In this document: one piece after another, positions 23,054 to 31,176 of the stretch
Layout of the letters: each line of letters begins with the position of its first letter
Numbering within the stretch: the stretch's first letter is position 1
From: Alcaligenes faecalis
Lineage (GTDB): Bacteria; Pseudomonadota; Gammaproteobacteria; Burkholderiales; Burkholderiaceae_B
NCBI RefSeq assembly: GCF_005311025.1
Contig: NZ_CP031747.1
Location: 2,416,954-2,480,953 of the forward strand
Length of the DNA stretch: 64,000 nt
Direction: 5' to 3'
Translations under genes and position numbers: made by a program
Notes under the pieces: generated by a model
What the model was told of the DNA's origin: nothing
What the model saw: the letters and a program-made list of their open reading frames with translations, nothing else
Database searches by the model: none

Positions 23054-25751
23054 CGGGACGTGTGAGCAGCCTTGCGAGACGCACGAATGGACCGGCACTT
23101 TAGCCGGTTTTTTTGCGTCCAAAGGCTTGACGTATACGCTGGCAGAGCAGCCCAAGTCTCACGTAACGGTCAATGGTAAGCCATTGCCGATGCTGGAGTG
23201 GGCCGATCGTCATCTGGATGCTGGTGATGACGTGGAAATGCGTCTGATACAGCATGGAGGCGTGTTCTCGGGCTTGGGCAAGTTGCTTGGCAGCATCTTC
23301 AACTTTGCCTTTGGCTGGCTGATGCCTAAAAGCGGGAGCCAGAACTACGGCTCCCCGGAGCAGGGCCAGCGTCTTGAGACGACTTCAGCAAAGGCCAATC
23401 AGCCCAAGCTGGGCGATGTTGTGCCTGAGCTGGCCGGTCGCTTTCGTCGCTTTCCTGATTACCTGACGCCGCCACGCCGACGTTTCGTGAACTGGCGCGA
23501 GCAGTGGCTGGAGTTCCATGCGTGTATCGGGCCTGGCCAGTATCAGATCAACGACACAGACGTGAAAGTGGGGGATACGCCGTTTTCTGCTTTGGGTGCG
23601 GACGGCTCCTATGCTATCTACGGGCCAGGGGCAGATCTCTCGGGAACGTCTACACACGAGCACTGGCACACAGTCCCTGCGGTCGGTGGTACATCTTCGG
23701 GCACGGCAGGTCTGGAAATGTCCACGGAGATGGCAAACCGGGAGAACACTCAGCCTGCAAGCTACTCGTTCGATGGAAGCTATATCTGGCGCTCTTCCGA
23801 TAGCGAATTTCCTCCTGGCTGGGGGGCTGGAACACTGGTCAACATTCGGTTTCCGCAGCAATTTGAGGTGTCGCGGGAAAGCCCGCCTTTTCTTCCGCAA
23901 CGCAACCGATTCACAGGCGCTTTCAAGCACCTAATGCCACTGGGCGGCTTGGGCGCGAACGGTCTTTCTATGGAATTCAACAGCCAACGATACGAGGTGG
24001 TTGTCGGCTCTATGGATTTGGATGAGAACGGGGATGGTTGGATCGAACTCACCTTTCCACGAGAGAATCCAGAGGAACCAATTTCTTGGGTCAATTTTGT
24101 TCCGTTAGGTCAGCAAACGCTTGTATTCCAGCGGTCTCCAGTTCCACGCTATTCAGTCCAACAATACTCTTCAGACAATATCGTTGTTTGGCGTTTATTG
24201 CCCAACGGAAACAACGATTCTGATTGGCGCGGCTTCCCGCAACTGACCAGCTCAGAAGCGACAGTCACATTCAACGGCGGCACGGTCTATGGCGAGTGGA
24301 GTAGCGAGTTTGTGGCCACGCCTGGTAAAGAAACCACGACTGGCATAGAAATCGATTTCTTCTTTCCGAACGGACTGGGGTACATACGCGATAACGGCGA
24401 TGTCACCACCCAAGGGCTGGGCATCGAAATTCAGTACCGCAATGCAGATGGCGGCCCACGCACGACGATCAGCAAGTGGTATGAAAACTGGACGCTGGAT
24501 CAAATCGGGATTACCGAGTCGATCAGTGTCCCGCAAATGCGGCCGGCTGTTCGTGTCCGGCGGGTGGGTGCCAGCGCCACGTCAACGCAGGTCAAAGACA
24601 CAATCCAGTGGTACGGCCTGAAAAGCCGTCTCCGGACGCGAACAAGCTACCCGCGCTGGACCACCATGGCGGCCAAGCTGCGAGTCGGTGGACGCCTGGG
24701 TGCGCAGTCGGAAAACCAGATCAACGTGGTGGCTACGCGAATCCTGCCAGTGTTGCAAAGCGACGGCACCTGGTCAGAACCACAACCGACGCGGGATATC
24801 TCAGCGTTTGCGCGCTATATCACCAGCTCAATCGGCTATTCAGACCTGAATCTGGATGCTGACGAGCTGCGGCGCTTGGATGCAATTTGGAAGGCCAGGG
24901 GCGAAACGCTCGACTATGTGTATGACCTCACGACAGCGCAAGACGCCCTGAAACTTGCTTTCCGGGCCGGACTCTCTGAGCTGACTGTTTCGCATGGCCT
25001 GATTCGTCCGGTTCGCGATGATGTGCGCACGCAGTTTGAGCAAAGCTACTCACCGTTGAATATGACCAAGCCGTTGCGTGAAAGTGTGAGCCCTCGCAAG
25101 CCTATGGACCCGGATGGGGTGGAAGTCGAGTACATCGACGCAGAGACATGGACGTCAATGACAGTGAAGTGCCTGCTACCAGGGGATCAGGGGTTCAAGC
25201 TGGAGAAACTGAAACTCGATGGTGTGACGGACCGGGTCCGAGCTTGGCGAATCGGTATGCGGCGGCGTCGGGAGCAGGCCTATCGAAACCGTGAGTACAG
25301 CTTCGGCACAGAAATGGATGCTTTCAACAGTGAGTACCTGTCTTATGTGCCCCTGTTCGATGATGAGCCAGGCAATGCGCAGATGGGCTTGCTGGTCAAT
25401 ATTAGCCCTGCCTCTGGTGGTGCGCTGCTGCGCATCAGTGAGCCGTTACGATGGGTTGCTGATGTACCGCATTCCGTGGGGTATCGAACACCAGAGGGCA
25501 AGTTTGTTGGTCCGTTCGTTGCGTCTCCAGGGCCTGACGACTTCTCGATCATTGCCAATATTCCGCTGCCCTGGCCAGAAGTCAGCCTGAAACAGGAGCT
25601 GCCGCATATTTACTTTGGCCTGACGGCCGACTGGATAAAGCCAGCTCTGATCACGAGCATTCAGGCCCGTGGCACCGACGCTACGGATGTGACCGCAGCT
25701 AATTACGACGTGCGTGTATACGCCGATGACAACAACAATCCGCCGGATTAA
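23031..25751 (+). CDS. Host-specificity/central tail tip protein, J-like (TipJ family)
   Basis: A 906-residue protein at the tail tip. The N terminus (TIRVFLSGTCEQPC, then a beta-grasp-like PLPMLEWADRHLDAGDDVE) matches TipJ/J-like tail proteins, followed by PKLGDVVPELAGRFRRFPDYLTP (about 122-145), the conserved 'ELAGR(Y)R..PD' block. The C-terminal half (from 530) contains a RISEPLRW and PLFDDEPG pattern. It fits as the baseplate hub contacting the receptor. The start has no ribosome site and lies right after a hairpin; the overlap with the peptidase gene is 23 bases. A second terminator-like hairpin lies inside codons 21-28. Confidence 0.85.
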   Translation: MTIRVFLSGTCEQPCETHEWTGTLAGFFASKGLTYTLAEQPKSHVTVNGKPLPMLEWADRHLDAGDDVEMRLIQHGGVFSGLGKLLGSIFNFAFGWLMPKSGSQNYGSPEQGQRLETTSAKANQPKLGDVVPELAGRFRRFPDYLTPPRRRFVNWREQWLEFHACIGPGQYQINDTDVKVGDTPFSALGADGSYAIYGPGADLSGTSTHEHWHTVPAVGGTSSGTAGLEMSTEMANRENTQPASYSFDGSYIWRSSDSEFPPGWGAGTLVNIRFPQQFEVSRESPPFLPQRNRFTGAFKHLMPLGGLGANGLSMEFNSQRYEVVVGSMDLDENGDGWIELTFPRENPEEPISWVNFVPLGQQTLVFQRSPVPRYSVQQYSSDNIVVWRLLPNGNNDSDWRGFPQLTSSEATVTFNGGTVYGEWSSEFVATPGKETTTGIEIDFFFPNGLGYIRDNGDVTTQGLGIEIQYRNADGGPRTTISKWYENWTLDQIGITESISVPQMRPAVRVRRVGASATSTQVKDTIQWYGLKSRLRTRTSYPRWTTMAAKLRVGGRLGAQSENQINVVATRILPVLQSDGTWSEPQPTRDISAFARYITSSIGYSDLNLDADELRRLDAIWKARGETLDYVYDLTTAQDALKLAFRAGLSELTVSHGLIRPVRDDVRTQFEQSYSPLNMTKPLRESVSPRKPMDPDGVEVEYIDAETWTSMTVKCLLPGDQGFKLEKLKLDGVTDRVRAWRIGMRRRREQAYRNREYSFGTEMDAFNSEYLSYVPLFDDEPGNAQMGLLVNISPASGGALLRISEPLRWVADVPHSVGYRTPEGKFVGPFVASPGPDDFSIIANIPLPWPEVSLKQELPHIYFGLTADWIKPALITSIQARGTDATDVTAANYDVRVYADDNNNPPD
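23091..23114 (+). terminator. Terminator-like hairpin inside the J coding sequence
   Basis: A 6-bp stem ACCGGC (23091-23096) / GCCGGT (23103-23108), loop ACTTTA, followed by seven T. It falls within the first 30 codons of the J gene, encoding WTGTLAGFF. Confidence 0.5.
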
Positions 25752-25772
25752 TCCCGGTATCAGCATCAATCA

Positions 25773-25794
25773 ACCCGCTTCGGCGGGTTTTTTT
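25773..25794 (+). terminator. Intrinsic terminator between J and the fibre gene
   Basis: CCCGC, TTCG loop, GCGGG (25774-25787), then seven T. Identical over 28 bases to the hairpin at 18733. Confidence 0.85.
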
Positions 25795-25807
25795 ATGGGC
25801 GTTTGAG

Positions 25808-27751
25808 ATGACGACATATAAAACCGGCAACCCGATTGGGAGCACAAGCCCACAGGATTTGTACGATAACTCCCAGAACATGGATGAAGCCACCAATAGC
25901 CCCAGCAAGGATTATTGGGATGACCGGCTAGGCCGGAAACGCCTGACATGGGAGGGAATGACGCGTCTGTCGAATCTTGGTGCTGCTGTAGAAGCGGCGG
26001 AGCGTGCTGAGGCTGCTGCAGACGCTGCGGAGCAAGTGGCAAGCATGGGCACATATCTGACGAAAGCAGATGCTGACGAAGCGCAGCCGCAGCCCGAAGG
26101 GACTTATATCCGCGTCACCAACGACCCGGATCCAGCTAACAACGGCAATTGGGTGTCGGATGGCACGCAATGGATCTGGTCAGAGGTGCAGCCTTCTGAC
26201 TACCGATATCGGACTGTGGCTAATAACGCAGCTCTTGCGACATTGTTGAAAATGGGGATTTATGGGAGTGCCGCGGAGAATGATCACCCAGACTTGCCTA
26301 GTAGCTTCCCAGCTGGTGTTGGCAAGGTAATCCGTGTAGAGCGGCAACTAGATTCTGGTGTGAGCGAGTATGTCACTCAGTACCTATACCAGACAGATCG
26401 GCCTCAATTTCAGTGGACTAGGCGAGTGTTGTCTAGTGGTGCCACGACTGGCTGGGTGACGCCTTTCGATCAATCCATTACGGGTGTCGTTAATGCTAAT
26501 GCCAAACAGCTTCTGCGGCCAGGAACTTATGTTCTAACAGGGACACCTTCTGAGCTTCCCAGCGACTGGCCCTCTGGTGCCACACCACTAGCAAAAGTTG
26601 ATATTCATGGTGGTTTCCGAGTGACTGCCCTTTTTACGACTTCGAATGAGGCGTTGCGCTGGCAGTCGATTGGCGGAGGCAACTGGTCCATCATAAAGGG
26701 GTTTGGTTTAACCGCTCCTTCCAACTTCACCCGTAACTATGCTTACCGTGGATTAGTCGCGCAGGGCAACGCTGACGACCTGCATGACGAAGGGCATTAC
26801 ATGCTCACGCAGCCGGCAACGGGGCTGCCCGCAGACGCACCGAATGAAACAGCGCTTGTTGACGTTGAGGTGTACGGCTCATTTGCTGTTCAGACCGTGC
26901 GTTATCGGAATCAGATGAAAAGTGTGTGGCAGCGGTCGGGCACCATTACAAGCGCAGGCGTTGCTACTTGGCAGGCTTATCAGAAGGTTGGCGGTGGTGA
27001 CAACCCGCTGGCTGGCGCTGTCATTGCGGTGATTGGCGACAGCATCGTCGAAAGCGGGAACTGGCCAGAGCAATTGGCCTCAGCGACTGGTGCCATCGTG
27101 CACAAGTTTGGCTTTGGTGGCTGTCGAATGTCGGCCTATCCGACCAGTGTTGGTCGCTATGACGGCATGTGCGGGTACGCAATTGCTACCTGCATTGGCA
27201 GCGGCGACTATACGTATTTGCTGGATTGTGCTGAGGCAGTGGCACAACCACCAACCAACGATGACAACCGGCCTCAAGCGGCGGCGTTGGCTGCTTTGGA
27301 CTGGTCCACTGTTGATGTTTTAGTGATCGCATTTGGCACGAATGACTGGACTCGCCCAGATCTGGACTTAGGGACAGGTTATGGGGCAGACCCTACTGGC
27401 ATGACATTACGTGGCTCAGTGGCGCACATCATTCAATCGATCCAGGTGGCCTACCCGAATATTCGCATTGTGTTTCAACTTCCGTCCTATAGGACCTTTG
27501 GGGGAGGGCCGAATGCTGATGAAGATGCCTGGATTGCCCGTGCAAACAATATTGCTTTGACGGATGTAAACGACGCCATTGCAGATGTGGCTCAACGGGC
27601 CGGCTGCCCGAGTATGGATATGCTCAGAGACGGCACAGTCAATGCATACACAGCAGAACATTATCTTCGGGATGGGATTCACCCACGGCCTGGACTTGGA
27701 TTTGCGCTATGGGCAAAGAGAATTGCCGGCTGGCTGCGCTCCATAGCATGA
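25808..27751 (+). CDS. Tail fibre fused to an SGNH esterase
   Basis: A 647-residue protein. Residues 1-90: fibre stem opening YKTGNPIGSTSPQDLYDNSQNMDE, with an AAVEAAERAEAAADAAEQV coiled coil. Residues 120-400: repeated beta modules (pyocin-knob-like 'LRPGTYVLTG..SELPSDWP' and 'DLHDEGHYMLTQPATGLP'). Residues 402-647: SGNH/GDSL hydrolase with block I GDSI (Ser near 412), block III GTND, and block V DGIHP. Such enzymes remove acetyl groups from surface polysaccharides, so it is probably a receptor-modifying fibre. Oxyanion Gly is suggested by FGGCRMSAYP after block I. The starting ATG follows a terminator and GAG. Confidence 0.9.
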   Translation: MTTYKTGNPIGSTSPQDLYDNSQNMDEATNSPSKDYWDDRLGRKRLTWEGMTRLSNLGAAVEAAERAEAAADAAEQVASMGTYLTKADADEAQPQPEGTYIRVTNDPDPANNGNWVSDGTQWIWSEVQPSDYRYRTVANNAALATLLKMGIYGSAAENDHPDLPSSFPAGVGKVIRVERQLDSGVSEYVTQYLYQTDRPQFQWTRRVLSSGATTGWVTPFDQSITGVVNANAKQLLRPGTYVLTGTPSELPSDWPSGATPLAKVDIHGGFRVTALFTTSNEALRWQSIGGGNWSIIKGFGLTAPSNFTRNYAYRGLVAQGNADDLHDEGHYMLTQPATGLPADAPNETALVDVEVYGSFAVQTVRYRNQMKSVWQRSGTITSAGVATWQAYQKVGGGDNPLAGAVIAVIGDSIVESGNWPEQLASATGAIVHKFGFGGCRMSAYPTSVGRYDGMCGYAIATCIGSGDYTYLLDCAEAVAQPPTNDDNRPQAAALAALDWSTVDVLVIAFGTNDWTRPDLDLGTGYGADPTGMTLRGSVAHIIQSIQVAYPNIRIVFQLPSYRTFGGGPNADEDAWIARANNIALTDVNDAIADVAQRAGCPSMDMLRDGTVNAYTAEHYLRDGIHPRPGLGFALWAKRIAGWLRSIA

Positions 27752-27766
27752 CGCAGGGCGTGGCTT

Positions 27767-27786
27767 ATCCCCGCTAGTGCGGGGAT
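27767..27786. terminator. Hairpin after the fibre gene
   Basis: ATCCCCGC, TAGT loop, GCGGGGAT, a perfect 8-bp stem without T-run, between the convergent fibre gene and the small reverse gene. It may serve both strands. Confidence 0.45.
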
Positions 27787-27796
27787 GTCCGGCTTA

Positions 27797-28003
27797 TCAG
27801 GAGTCGGCTTTGGCCAGACGGCTCAAGACAGACTGATACAGCGCGACAGCATAGCTGGCGTCATTCTGCGCACGGTTGAGGATACCGTTGGTGTCTTTCA
27901 GGCGCTGCAGTGCGCCGCTTTGCACAGCCGCTTTGGTGAGCTCAAGTGCAATTTCTTCATTCTTGCTGAGTTGTGGGGTTTGGTTGTTGTTACGACTTGC
28001 CAT
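27797..28003 (-). CDS. Small reverse-strand prophage protein
   Basis: A 68-residue helical protein (RNNNQTPQLSKNEEIALELT, then LQRLKDTNGILNRAQND, then YAVALYQSVLSRLAKADS). GGAGAGG lies 5 bases before the ATG, a strong site. Convergent with the tail fibre and separate from the rightward late operon, so it needs its own promoter. I do not recognise the family. The plus-strand ORF over the same DNA (27785-28063) has no ribosome site and looks like its shadow. Confidence 0.72.
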   Translation of the reverse strand: MASRNNNQTPQLSKNEEIALELTKAAVQSGALQRLKDTNGILNRAQNDASYAVALYQSVLSRLAKADS

Positions 28004-28150
28004 CTGGCCTCTCCAAGTATTGAAGCCGAGAGGATAAGCCAGCGAAGTAGGGTAAACCTGTAGTTAAATGAAATGATTTGTAAGTGCTTCTCATTATGGG
28101 GAAGCGTCTATTCGACTTCCGGTGAATGAACCCGCTTGGATTGAGTGAGT

Positions 28151-28173
28151 GCCGCCTTCGAGCGGCTTTTTTT
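28151..28173 (+). terminator. Intrinsic terminator before the lysis cassette
   Basis: GCCGC (28151-28155), loop CTTCGA, GCGGC (28162-28166), then seven T. Confidence 0.75.
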
Positions 28174-28242
28174 ACGTCTGCTGCTTTTGCAGCGCTTCAC
28201 GGGAGACAGCTATGCCGACCGTACAAATAAAAGGGAGAGGAA

Positions 28243-28590
28243 ATGGAGCCGACATCTAGCGCAGTATCGGCAGGAGCGGCGATGTTAACCGTGGCATTTA
28301 CGTCATGGCTGCTCGGTGTGAACGGGGATGCGCTGATCGGAGCGTTTGCGGGGGCTGTAGTTTTTGCTCTGCAGGCCAAAGATATCAGCTTGCTCAAACG
28401 CGTGGCATACATGCTGATATCAATTTTGATCGGCTATTTGGGTGCGGGTGAGGTTATGACTCACACCGGGCTACAGAGCTGGACGATAGCTGCATTCGGG
28501 CTGTCGGCTACGGTGGTCACGCTGGCGCTGGCGAGTATCGAGAAAATCAAATCTTTCGATATCACCAGCATTTTCAAACGGGGGTCATAG
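28243..28590 (+). CDS. Holin (three membrane segments)
   Basis: A 115-residue protein with three membrane segments (about 12-26, 31-47 after an ALIGAF turn, and 52-70 plus a further 82-100), short charged linkers and a basic tail (KSFDITSIFKRGS). It looks like a class I holin or a phage holin of the LydA-like group. GGGAGAGGAA precedes the ATG. First gene of the lysis cassette. Confidence 0.8.
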   Translation: MEPTSSAVSAGAAMLTVAFTSWLLGVNGDALIGAFAGAVVFALQAKDISLLKRVAYMLISILIGYLGAGEVMTHTGLQSWTIAAFGLSATVVTLALASIEKIKSFDITSIFKRGS

Positions 28591-28591
28591 C

Positions 28592-28867
28592 ATGCTCGTT
28601 TCGACATTCACGCTCATTGCTGTATTGGCTAACTTGGCTACGGCAGGCCGGCTAATTTGCTATCGGCGCGGCTGCGCCCGGTACCGGCTCGGGATCTCGC
28701 TGTTGGCGTACATCCTAATTGTTTGCTCCGGTGGCCAGGCGCTTGATGCGCTGTTCAATCACAACCCTGCTACAGCTTGGGAGGCGGGGTTTGCGGCGGT
28801 AATCGCTGTACTTGTATGGCGAGCGCGGGGGAATGTGGCCTGCATTGTGCGGGTCGTACACGACTAA
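28592..28867 (+). CDS. Second small membrane protein, holin-like (3TM)
   Basis: A 91-residue protein with three hydrophobic segments (about residues 3-20, 33-52, 63-76) separated by a basic loop (ICYRRGCARYR) and a short central loop, matching the putative 3TM holin family. It starts two bases after the first holin's stop. It may be the second holin, an antiholin or pinholin. Confidence 0.75.
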   Translation: MLVSTFTLIAVLANLATAGRLICYRRGCARYRLGISLLAYILIVCSGGQALDALFNHNPATAWEAGFAAVIAVLVWRARGNVACIVRVVHD

Positions 28868-28876
28868 AGGAAGGGT

Positions 28877-29452
28877 ATGAAAAAGCTGTTTGAAGTGATC
28901 TCGGGCCTGCTAGCCCTTTTTTTTCGTCCACAGAAAGCAGAACAGGTCACACCAGAGCCAGAGAAGGCTGCACCTACTGGAATGTCCCCTGACGGTCTGA
29001 CCATCCTGCAGTATTTCGAGAGTTGCCGCTTGGAAGCCTACTGGGATGCGGACGGCAAAGTGTGGACCATCGGCTGGGGTGACACGGGGCCAGATGTTGT
29101 GAAGGGTTTGCGTATCACCCAGGCAGAAGCCGACGAACGTCTGCAGCGCCGGTTGGCCCGCGAGTTCGTGCCCGGCGTGCTGGCAGCCTTGACTCGCCCA
29201 GCCACTCAGGCGCAGCTCGATGCCATGGTGGATCTGGCCTACAACATTGGCGTATCCGCATTTCAAGGTTCTACGCTGGTGCGCCAGTTTAATGCTGGCG
29301 ACCAGGCCGGTGCCGCTGAGCAGTTCCTTCGCTGGAACAAGTCAGGCGGCAAGGTACTGCTGGGGCTGCGCCGTCGTCGCGCTGCCGACCGCGCTCGTTT
29401 CTTGGGCGCATCAGGGGCTGAGGCGATCAAGATAGGAGCGGCAATTGTTTAA
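28877..29452 (+). CDS. Endolysin, lambdoid lysozyme with N-terminal membrane segment
   Basis: A 191-residue glycoside hydrolase of the T4/P22-like lysozyme family (about residues 36-185). The active-site region is FESCRLEAYWDADGKVWTIG with E48, D57 and T64, the E-8-D-5-T type spacing. A hydrophobic stretch (LFEVISGLLALFF, residues 4-16) could be a signal-anchor-release segment, so export may not need the holin; it is rather leucine/phenylalanine-rich for a SAR domain, so this is uncertain. A long Pro/Glu linker (18-34) precedes the domain. Overlaps Rz by 8 bases. Confidence 0.88.
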   Translation: MKKLFEVISGLLALFFRPQKAEQVTPEPEKAAPTGMSPDGLTILQYFESCRLEAYWDADGKVWTIGWGDTGPDVVKGLRITQAEADERLQRRLAREFVPGVLAALTRPATQAQLDAMVDLAYNIGVSAFQGSTLVRQFNAGDQAGAAEQFLRWNKSGGKVLLGLRRRRAADRARFLGASGAEAIKIGAAIV

Positions 29453-29693
29453 AGCGCTATGGGGGAAGGTGGCAGGCTGGCTGGGTCTGCTGGGCGGCCT
29501 GGCTATTGCCGCTCTGGCCCTGCTGCATGTCGGACGGCGTCAGGGTAGCGTGCAGGCTGAACAGAAACAACATGAGGCGGATATGGCCGCAGTGGAGGTA
29601 GGACGTGATGCAGCTGAAACGATTGAGCGCTTGGGTGATGATGCTGTGCGTGATCGTGCTCGTAAGCGGATGCGGGACACAGCAGGGCGGTAA
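29445..29693 (+). CDS. Rz-like inner-membrane spanin
   Basis: An 82-residue protein starting at TTG, AGGAG about 7 bases upstream. One N-terminal membrane helix (about residues 8-28) and a charged coiled coil (EQKQHEADMAAVEVGRDAAETIERL). The last genes before Rz1 in a lysis cassette, with the nested gene pair, define it as the i-spanin. It is short for an Rz (often 120-150 residues). Confidence 0.75.
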   Translation: MFKALWGKVAGWLGLLGGLAIAALALLHVGRRQGSVQAEQKQHEADMAAVEVGRDAAETIERLGDDAVRDRARKRMRDTAGR

Positions 29694-29820
29694 TTATTGT
29701 GCGGCCGCTCAGCGTCCGTTTCAGTGGCGCTCTGACGCCGAGATCGACGCCACGCCTATCAGGGTGCTGCGCTACGTGGAAACGGAGGCTGAGACATGGG
29801 CGGGGCTATGTCGAAAATGA
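29608..29820 (+). CDS. Rz1-like outer-membrane spanin lipoprotein
   Basis: A 70-residue lipoprotein in a different frame, overlapping the Rz gene by 86 bases. Signal: MQLKRLSAWVMMLCVIVLVSGC with lipobox VSGC. The mature part is about 48 residues and Pro/Gln-poor. It begins in Rz and ends beyond it, the overlapped class of Rz/Rz1. GAGGTAGGA lies just before the GTGATG start. Rz and Rz1 link inner and outer membranes at the end of lysis. Confidence 0.78.
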   Translation: MQLKRLSAWVMMLCVIVLVSGCGTQQGGNYCAAAQRPFQWRSDAEIDATPIRVLRYVETEAETWAGLCRK

Positions 29821-30013
29821 AGTTATATGATCTGGCATAAATGATCAGTTTCTGAATGTTTGGTGTCGAATCGAACGAGGGCTCGCATTAATCGACCTCA
29901 ATTGGCGCTAATGAGCTCGATCATCTTTGGTGAGTTCTGGGTGACCCGCAGCAGGTGGTAACGCTTGAATCCAGCGACCACAGAAGGCTGTTCAAAGTAG
30001 AGTTATTGGAAGA

Positions 30014-30934
30014 CTACTTTTTGTTGCGAGATACGACTTCGATCACCCTCTCCAAAAGCTCAAGCTCATTCTTTTCGAGTTTGCGAGACTCAAGGATCTC
30101 AGTCGATTGCCCGTTATCCAAAACCCCAGCGTTTGAGAAGAAGGATTTGGCCTTCACAAGTTCAATTGGGTTAAAGGGCTTTTCACCGTCATTCGCAATT
30201 TTAATAAGTGCGAAGGTCTCCTCTCTGCTTCGTTTTATTGCTTCGTAATAGCGGAATTCATCCATGGCGGAACGGTACTGCCTAAGAAAGAAAAAGGCAA
30301 TAAGCTCAATGAAGAAAAGAATGCCAAACTTTGGTGCTAGGGTTATTAAAAGCGATAATCCATCAGTGGTTGTGATATATATATTTTGTGTGGTCTGAGA
30401 ATAGAAGAATACAAGCCCAGAAAATGCAACAATGACCCCCACCATCAGGTAGACGCCAGCGCGGTTATAAATACTCTTAGACAATTGACGTGAGTCGTCG
30501 GCATAGTATGCAAATAGCGTGTTTGCCGAGCTTGATGTTAAGTTATTGGCACTCTTCGCGTCAGGAAGGGCTTGAATGTGAGTTCCGCGGATTTCTAGGT
30601 CGTCTGACTCATCGCTAGGACGGTCGAGATCCTCGAGCTGTCGCTGCGCTCGCCGGCGACGGAACGCCTCCAGTGGTAGCGTCCCAAATGTGAGGCGATA
30701 GATTAAAGGAAAGAGTAGGATAACAAGCGCGAGCAGGAAATCCGGATATCTATCGATGATGGCTATTACTGGGCTGGTTTCTGTCACCAGAATCCTAAAA
30801 ATTATGCCCCCCGCAACCAAGATAGAGGCGATTGTCCAAATTGCCATCTCGATTGTTTGATAATTTTTTTCTTGTCGTCTAGCCATGTCGACGTTGACAG
30901 TGCGTATTTCGCCGGTATCAATTTTTGTGTTCAT
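30014..30934 (-). CDS. Four-helix membrane protein at the prophage right end (moron)
   Basis: A 306-residue protein I do not recognise. Two pairs of membrane helices: about residues 30-48 and 65-82, then a cytoplasmic linker (RRRRAQRQLEDLDRPSDESDD), helices at about 160-178 and 194-212, then a soluble domain (RQYRSAMDEFRYYEAIKRSREETFALIKI to KNELELLERVIEVVSRNKK). AT-rich relative to phage genes, reverse strand, after the lysis cassette: a common place for lysogen-expressed cargo such as exclusion or defence membrane effectors. Function not shown by sequence. Confidence 0.7.
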   Translation of the reverse strand: MNTKIDTGEIRTVNVDMARRQEKNYQTIEMAIWTIASILVAGGIIFRILVTETSPVIAIIDRYPDFLLALVILLFPLIYRLTFGTLPLEAFRRRRAQRQLEDLDRPSDESDDLEIRGTHIQALPDAKSANNLTSSSANTLFAYYADDSRQLSKSIYNRAGVYLMVGVIVAFSGLVFFYSQTTQNIYITTTDGLSLLITLAPKFGILFFIELIAFFFLRQYRSAMDEFRYYEAIKRSREETFALIKIANDGEKPFNPIELVKAKSFFSNAGVLDNGQSTEILESRKLEKNELELLERVIEVVSRNKK

Positions 30935-31176
30935 TTGGTTTTGATATGTATCTAATGCCGGAATAGGTAAATAGCTACTTAATTTATTGACCTAAAGAAA
31001 AGAAAATTTCTACTTATGGTTTAATTTTTTGAGGTGGTTTTATTCGATGTTAAATACTGGCCTGTCATACTGTCATGATTGAATAATACAGCATTATATA
31101 GAGTATAAGGAGAATCCTATTCGATGAATAGTCCGCTTAATTCTAGGTATCTGGTCAGGCAGCAAGGTTTAATGTT

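Larger units (their letters stand above)
1..31100. mobile_element. Lambda-like siphovirus prophage, left end outside the window
   Basis: Gene order shows an almost complete temperate phage: early regulation and nin-type genes, replication, terminase, portal, capsid, connectors, tail tube, tape measure, J-like tip protein, fibre, holin, endolysin and spanins. A tape measure protein plus tail-tube and chaperone genes indicates a long non-contractile tail. No integrase or CI repressor is seen, so the left arm is missing from the window. The right boundary is estimated: the last clear phage gene (Rz1) ends at 29820, a reverse-strand membrane gene ends the cargo at 30934, and DNA turns AT-rich at 30935-31130 before a broken host-type SRAP gene. 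Small genes to 32.1 kb could still belong to it. Confidence 0.93.
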
